From assembly GCA_022072505.1 (NCBI GenBank), contig JAJVHU010000003.1, forward strand, positions 18,266-82,265: DNA of 64,000 nt, written 5' to 3'. Shown here piece after piece: positions 60,360-64,000 of this stretch (position 1 is its first letter; the number at the start of each line of letters is the position of its first letter). Source of the DNA: Phycisphaerae bacterium (GTDB taxonomy: Bacteria; Planctomycetota; Phycisphaerae; UBA1845). A model generated the notes under the pieces. That model had not been told where the DNA came from, searched no databases, and saw only the letters and a program-made list of their open reading frames with translations. The position numbers were made by a program, and so were the translations under genes.

Positions 60360-62015
60360 CTACCGGTTGGCATGCTGCGCGACGCGCGTGCCGCGCCACA
60401 GCAGGGTCAATTGAACGAGGACGACGAGGAGGTTCAGGAACCACCAGGTCAACATGCCGAGAACGAAGCGATCCGGACCGAGAGAATGACTTGCAGTCTG
60501 AAAAAACGAGCCGCGGTCCAGATCCCGGACGATCGCCGTGGACCACAGCGCCCCCCCCACCGCCCACAACACCAGGTATCCCGACTGATACCCGGCCATC
60601 TGCATCGCCGCGGGAAGCAGATTGCGCCGCGCCTGCCACCCCGCAAGCAATCCGATCAGCAGCGCCGCGACCAGCAACTCCGCAAGACCGACGAGGGTGC
60701 AGCCGATGCCGAAACAGATCAGGACCGCGACCATCTCCGGACGATCCTCCCGGAACGGATCGCCGTCGGCGCCGACAAGGATCGCGAAGATGAACCCGAA
60801 CACGGTGGTCACGAAGGTCAGCAGCAGACTCACGCCGACGAAGGACCGCCACTGCGGCGAAGGCGAGGCGCCGCGCACCTGACGACCCAGCTCGCGCGGC
60901 GCCGTCAGCGCCAGCATCGCCGTGTCGAGGTACGCCGCGACGCGCCCCACGGTTTTTCGACGCTCCCACGGCGATCCGGCGTGAAAACATTCTCCCAGGG
61001 CCCGCTCGGCGGATTCGCCGCATTCCGGACAACGCGGCTCGACCAGTTGCGTCAGGTTGTACCCGCAGAACTCGCAGGTCGGGGCGCGCGGCGGTGCGGA
61101 CGGCGGGCGAGCGACCCCGGCGCAAGCGAGCAACGCTCGGACGCCGAACGCAATCGCCAGAAACACGAGCAGGGCTCGGGTTTGATCGGGATACCGCACC
61201 GGCAGGGGAAGCGACGCGTAGTACGCCTCCCACGCAGCCTGGTGCTCGACGTAATACGTCTGCATCTTACGCTGGTAGACGTCCGTCTTTGTTATGAATT
61301 CCGCCCACTCCGCTTCCGTGCCGGGCGTGCCCAGGAGGCTCGGCGGCATCGGCGGCGCTTCCGGAGGGACGCCCTCGAACTCGAACTTGTGTGCAGCGCC
61401 GCAGGCGGCGTCGATCAGGAATCCGAGCAACCCCAGCAGGACAAGCAGTACGACGGGCGCCGGCAGGAACAGGTAGACCGTGCGAAGGGCGTGACGAAAG
61501 CTCGATGCAAGTCGTTCGCGGACCGCCCCCCACGGCATGATGACCATCGCGGCGGCGATCAACCCGAGTTCCCAGCCTCCTGCGACCAGCGCGATGATCC
61601 CGACGTCCGAAGCGGACATGCCCGAGTGCGGGATCCAGTTCTCAAGTTCCCGGTTGAATGCTCGCCACGGTCCTGCGCCGATGTTCCAACTTCCGTCAAA
61701 GGTGCTCGTGAAAAAAATGCTCGCCAGGAGGATCAGGCCCGACATGAGGACGTGCCACGCGTACATCCGCCCCAGCCGCTCTCCCGCAAAACGGGACGCG
61801 GTCCAACGCGGCGCCGCCGGCAACGTCAGCGGACTTAGGAGGAGGATGAGGAGGTTCGACCGGCTCGCCGTCCCCGACGCAGCGGCGTCGTCTTCGACGG
61901 GAACGTCATCCGAAGCGGTCGAAATCCTCACGTCGTCGGTTCCGCTGTCTGCGGCCTTGCGGATCGAAGGCGTCGCGGGTGATGAGGCGTCGTGTCCGTC
62001 TGACGTGGCGCTCAT
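60360..62015 (-). CDS. Multi-pass membrane protein with CGYNL/CPECG zinc knuckle
   Basis: A 551-residue protein with about eight membrane segments: about 75-105, 140-175, 185-215, 285-305 and several in 375-545. A zinc ribbon CEFCGYNLTQLVEPRCPECG (about 317-336) sits in a cytoplasmic or periplasmic loop. The N-terminus (1-55) is Ser/Thr/Asp-rich. The function is unknown; the knuckle is shared with the 46187-46783 protein. It follows the DUF423 gene on the same strand by 51 bp. Confidence 0.78.
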   Translation of the reverse strand: MSATSDGHDASSPATPSIRKAADSGTDDVRISTASDDVPVEDDAAASGTASRSNLLILLLSPLTLPAAPRWTASRFAGERLGRMYAWHVLMSGLILLASIFFTSTFDGSWNIGAGPWRAFNRELENWIPHSGMSASDVGIIALVAGGWELGLIAAAMVIMPWGAVRERLASSFRHALRTVYLFLPAPVVLLVLLGLLGFLIDAACGAAHKFEFEGVPPEAPPMPPSLLGTPGTEAEWAEFITKTDVYQRKMQTYYVEHQAAWEAYYASLPLPVRYPDQTRALLVFLAIAFGVRALLACAGVARPPSAPPRAPTCEFCGYNLTQLVEPRCPECGESAERALGECFHAGSPWERRKTVGRVAAYLDTAMLALTAPRELGRQVRGASPSPQWRSFVGVSLLLTFVTTVFGFIFAILVGADGDPFREDRPEMVAVLICFGIGCTLVGLAELLVAALLIGLLAGWQARRNLLPAAMQMAGYQSGYLVLWAVGGALWSTAIVRDLDRGSFFQTASHSLGPDRFVLGMLTWWFLNLLVVLVQLTLLWRGTRVAQHANR

Positions 62016-62066
62016 GTCGTTGAGAGGCAGCGTACTGCGCGGCTCGAACTTCCGCGACTTGTCGCG

Positions 62067-62480
62067 TCAGTCGCCGGGGTCGCCCCGATCGTGCCCGGCG
62101 CGAGCCGGCCTCCCTGCGGCAGGCCAGAGCAACACCCACCCCGCCAGCAACGCCGCGCCGCCGATCGGGGTCACCCTCGCAAACGCCCTCCCGCCGCCCA
62201 GGGCATAAACGTAAAGACTCCCGCTGAAGATCACCGTGCCGAGGAGAAACGCCGTCCCGCCGGCCGACGCCCAACGTGACGGTGATCGCCCCGCGATCCA
62301 CGCCACGCCGAGCAACGCCAGCGCGTGATACATCTGGTAGCGCGCCGCGGTCTCGAAAACGTCGAGACGATCAGCGGCGAGGCGGGTCTTCAAGGCGTGC
62401 GCGCCGAAGGCCCCCGCCGCGACGGCCAGCAAGCCGTTGATCGCGGCGGCTCGAACCCAGAATTGCGATGCTCCCTTCAT
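62067..62480 (-). CDS. DUF423-family membrane protein
   Basis: A 137-residue protein with four membrane helices. AAAINGLLAVAAGAFGAHALKTRL, FETAARYQMYHALALLGV and IFSGSLYVYALGGGRAFARVTPIGGAALLAGWV match the YgdD/DUF423 family of small inner-membrane proteins of unknown role. ATG at 62480 has GGGAGCGG just upstream. Confidence 0.92.
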   Translation of the reverse strand: MKGASQFWVRAAAINGLLAVAAGAFGAHALKTRLAADRLDVFETAARYQMYHALALLGVAWIAGRSPSRWASAGGTAFLLGTVIFSGSLYVYALGGGRAFARVTPIGGAALLAGWVLLWPAAGRPARAGHDRGDPGD

Positions 62481-62530
62481 CCGATCCGCTCCCGGAAAGG
62501 TGTAACACGAATCTACTTGACGGCGATGCC

Positions 62531-62680
62531 TTCTTAAACTCGATGCGAAACTCCCCGAGGGAGATGAAAAAACGTTAATCGTCGCCCTCCACCCGCCGAC
62601 GGAGGGATGATGCGGTCGATCTTTGCGCCGCTTTCTTAAAGCGTTAATCTTCGCCCAGTCTTCGGACCTGAGGTTAACGC
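62531..62680 (+). promoter_or_regulatory. Direct and inverted repeats upstream of the TSP3 secreted protein gene
   Basis: TTCTTAAA occurs at 62531-62538 and 62633-62640; CGTTAATCGTCGCCC (62573-62587) and CGTTAATCTTCGCCC (62642-62656) differ at one base; GGTTAACGCC near 62672-62681 is an inverted partial copy. Repeated sites in a 286-bp AT-richer gap suggest binding of a regulator before the gene at 62767. Confidence 0.4.
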
Positions 62681-62766
62681 CCCAACGAAGAAGAAGGGGC
62701 AGACCTAGGCGGGCGCGTGATCGTCACGCTCCGGGGCGAGCGACATTTCTTTCGAGGGGGTTATCA

Positions 62767-64000
62767 ATGCGAAAACACGGGTGGGTGGCGCTGGCGCTGC
62801 TTGCGCTGGCCGGTCAATCGAGGGGTCAGGCGTTCTTAAGCGAGCTTCTGATCGATCCTCCGTCCACCGACAACGGACAGGAGTTCGTCGAGATTCAAGC
62901 GACGCCGAACTTCAACTTCAACGGCTGGTGGTTCCTGGTCATCGAGGGGGACGGCACCGGCGGCGGCGTGATCGACGTCGCGCTCAATCTCAGCTCCTAC
63001 TCAACGGGCGCCAACGGACTGCTGCTGATCCGCGACTCAGGCACGGTGCTTCAGCCGGCGCCGGACCCGGACACGAACGTCGTCATCTTCGACTTCAATC
63101 CGGACATCGAAAACGGTACGAACACCTACGTCCTGGGTTTCGGCGGCTCCTTCACCGTCGGACAGGATCTTGACGCCGGGAACGACGGCACGCTGGACGG
63201 ACCGCTGCCGGATTTCACCACCGTGGACGCGGTCAGTTACAAGGAATTCGACGGCACTCCGGATGACGAGCATGAGTACGCCGACGACCTGGGCGGTACG
63301 GCGCTGGGGCGCTTCGAGTCGTTCACGCCGGACGGACTGCACCGCATCCGCTGCGGGTCCAACGCTCTGCTCTGGGCGGGCGGCGTCGTTACGGGCACGT
63401 CGCCCGGTCCCTACAACTGGGACACCCTTCAGATGTTCGGCTGGCAGACGATCGGCGTTGATGCGCCGCCGACGCTGAACCCCGGCAACCTCAATTACTC
63501 GATCGTGGACTGCGACGGCGACTGTGTGTCGGACTTCCTCGAGGGCGACCGCGATGACGACGGGATCATCGACGACTGCGACGCCTGCCCCGACGATCCG
63601 GACAACGACGCGGACGGCGACGGCGTCTGCGGGGACGTCGATAATTGCCCGAATGTGAGCAACTCCGACCAGTCCGACCGGGACGGCGACGGCGCGGGCG
63701 ACGCCTGCGACGGCTGCCCGGATGATCCGAACAAGACCGAGGAAGGCGTCTGCGGCTGCGGCGTCAGCGACGACGACTCGGACGGCGACGGGACTGCGGA
63801 CTGCAATGACGGCTGCCCGGATGATCCGAACAAGACCGAGGAAGGCGTCTGCGGCTGCGGCGTCAGCGACGATGACTCGGACGGCGACGGGACTGCGGAC
63901 TGCAATGACGGCTGCCCGGATGATCCGAACAAGACCGAGGAAGGCGTCTGCGGCTGCGGCGTCAGCGACGATGACTCGGACGGCGACGGGACTGCCGACT
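62767..64000 (+). CDS. Secreted lamin-tail-like protein with thrombospondin type 3 repeats, C-terminally cut
   Basis: At least 411 residues, cut by the window. A signal peptide (1-21) follows GAGGGGG. The first domain (FLSELLIDPPSTDNGQEFVEIQ ... WDTLQMFGWQTIGVDAP, about 22-240) has the pattern of a lamin-tail domain, a surface or DNA/protein-binding Ig-like fold. From about 250 calcium-binding TSP3 repeats begin (DCDGDCVSDFLEGDRDDDGI, DNCPNVSNSDQSDRDGDGAGD). From residue 315 a 33-residue unit with DGCPDDPNKTEEGVCGCG and DDDSDGDGTADCN repeats almost exactly, at least three times to the edge. Typical of planctomycete surface proteins, probably adhesive. Confidence 0.85.
   Translation, partial: MRKHGWVALALLALAGQSRGQAFLSELLIDPPSTDNGQEFVEIQATPNFNFNGWWFLVIEGDGTGGGVIDVALNLSSYSTGANGLLLIRDSGTVLQPAPDPDTNVVIFDFNPDIENGTNTYVLGFGGSFTVGQDLDAGNDGTLDGPLPDFTTVDAVSYKEFDGTPDDEHEYADDLGGTALGRFESFTPDGLHRIRCGSNALLWAGGVVTGTSPGPYNWDTLQMFGWQTIGVDAPPTLNPGNLNYSIVDCDGDCVSDFLEGDRDDDGIIDDCDACPDDPDNDADGDGVCGDVDNCPNVSNSDQSDRDGDGAGDACDGCPDDPNKTEEGVCGCGVSDDDSDGDGTADCNDGCPDDPNKTEEGVCGCGVSDDDSDGDGTADCNDGCPDDPNKTEEGVCGCGVSDDDSDGDGTAD
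63709..64000 (+). repeat. 99-bp tandem repeat inside the TSP3 gene
   Basis: Units at 63709-63807, 63808-63906 and 63907 to the edge (94 bp). They are almost identical in DNA and encode 33 residues each, so the array is likely recent and longer beyond the window. Confidence 0.93.

Noticed and set aside
1..64000. tRNA or rRNA genes
   Set aside because: No clover-leaf with conserved GTTCGA-type arms or rRNA signature was seen by eye; a covariance-model scan would be needed to exclude a cryptic one.

Overview
The window is high-GC bacterial chromosome, most likely from a member of the Planctomycetota (Phycisphaerae-like). The evidence is protein architecture: a prepilin-type N-terminus on a protein ending in a glycine/aspartate H-x9-DG-type tail (38730-39659), an ECF sigma factor with a C-terminal RSTLG/CPLC extension (20007-20912), a small histone-H1-like protein (39848-40045), membrane proteins carrying a CGYDL/CPECG zinc knuckle, a fused AroD-AroE enzyme, and very many secreted proteins with EF-hand or thrombospondin-type-3 calcium repeats. 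No rRNA, tRNA, CRISPR array, phage or complete insertion sequence was seen.

Layout. 1-9.2 kb: partial tsaC, a giant M14/S9 fusion peptidase, an orphan PAS histidine kinase, a repeat-rich gap, a diheme c-like secreted protein with a Pro/Lys-rich secreted partner, and a TIGR01777 epimerase. 9.5-13.7 kb: a tightly coupled four-gene ABC exporter operon (adaptor, ATPase, two FtsX-type permeases). 14.1-19.8 kb: a legume-lectin-like protein and a fungalysin-like metalloprotease that share a C-terminal module, interleaved with a truncated and a complete copy of a prpB-like lyase gene. 20.0-22.9 kb: ECF sigma factor, then an AAA ATPase plus a small TOPRIM/DUF4276-like protein resembling a two-gene defence cassette. 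22.9-29.4 kb: CocE/S15 hydrolase, CapK-type ligase, AroDE, and a ParA ATPase with a C-terminal CBM48/E-set domain. 29.9-39.7 kb: a three-repeat lipoprotein, YifB/ComM, a glycosyltransferase with NPCBM tail, enoyl-CoA hydratase, SerA, ROK glucokinase, prepilin-like protein. 39.8-47 kb: histone-like protein, TPR protein, HolA, a lipoprotein, an orphan ABC-2 ATPase, a DUF4258/YgiT toxin-antitoxin pair, a zinc-knuckle membrane protein. 47-64 kb: DUF4394 protein, alpha/beta hydrolase, DUF4920 lipoprotein, TlpA-like redoxin, ThiL-TsaE, Rieske protein, a 1432-residue triple amidohydrolase, a large secreted protein, two membrane proteins, and a lamin-tail/TSP3 secreted protein running off the right end.

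Besides genes the window holds a dispersed repeat family with a GGGCGCGGCTCGGTT core (seven sites; two nearly intact copies with terminal inverted repeats), two tandem arrays (52-bp and 42-bp units) sharing a 20-nt core, and several clear hairpin terminators. Housekeeping biosynthesis (AroDE, SerA, ThiL, TsaC/TsaE, HolA) is mixed with a large exported set: peptidases, lectin, amidohydrolases, redoxin and calcium-repeat proteins, as expected of a bacterium degrading extracellular polymers. All domain calls come from reading the sequence, without database searches.
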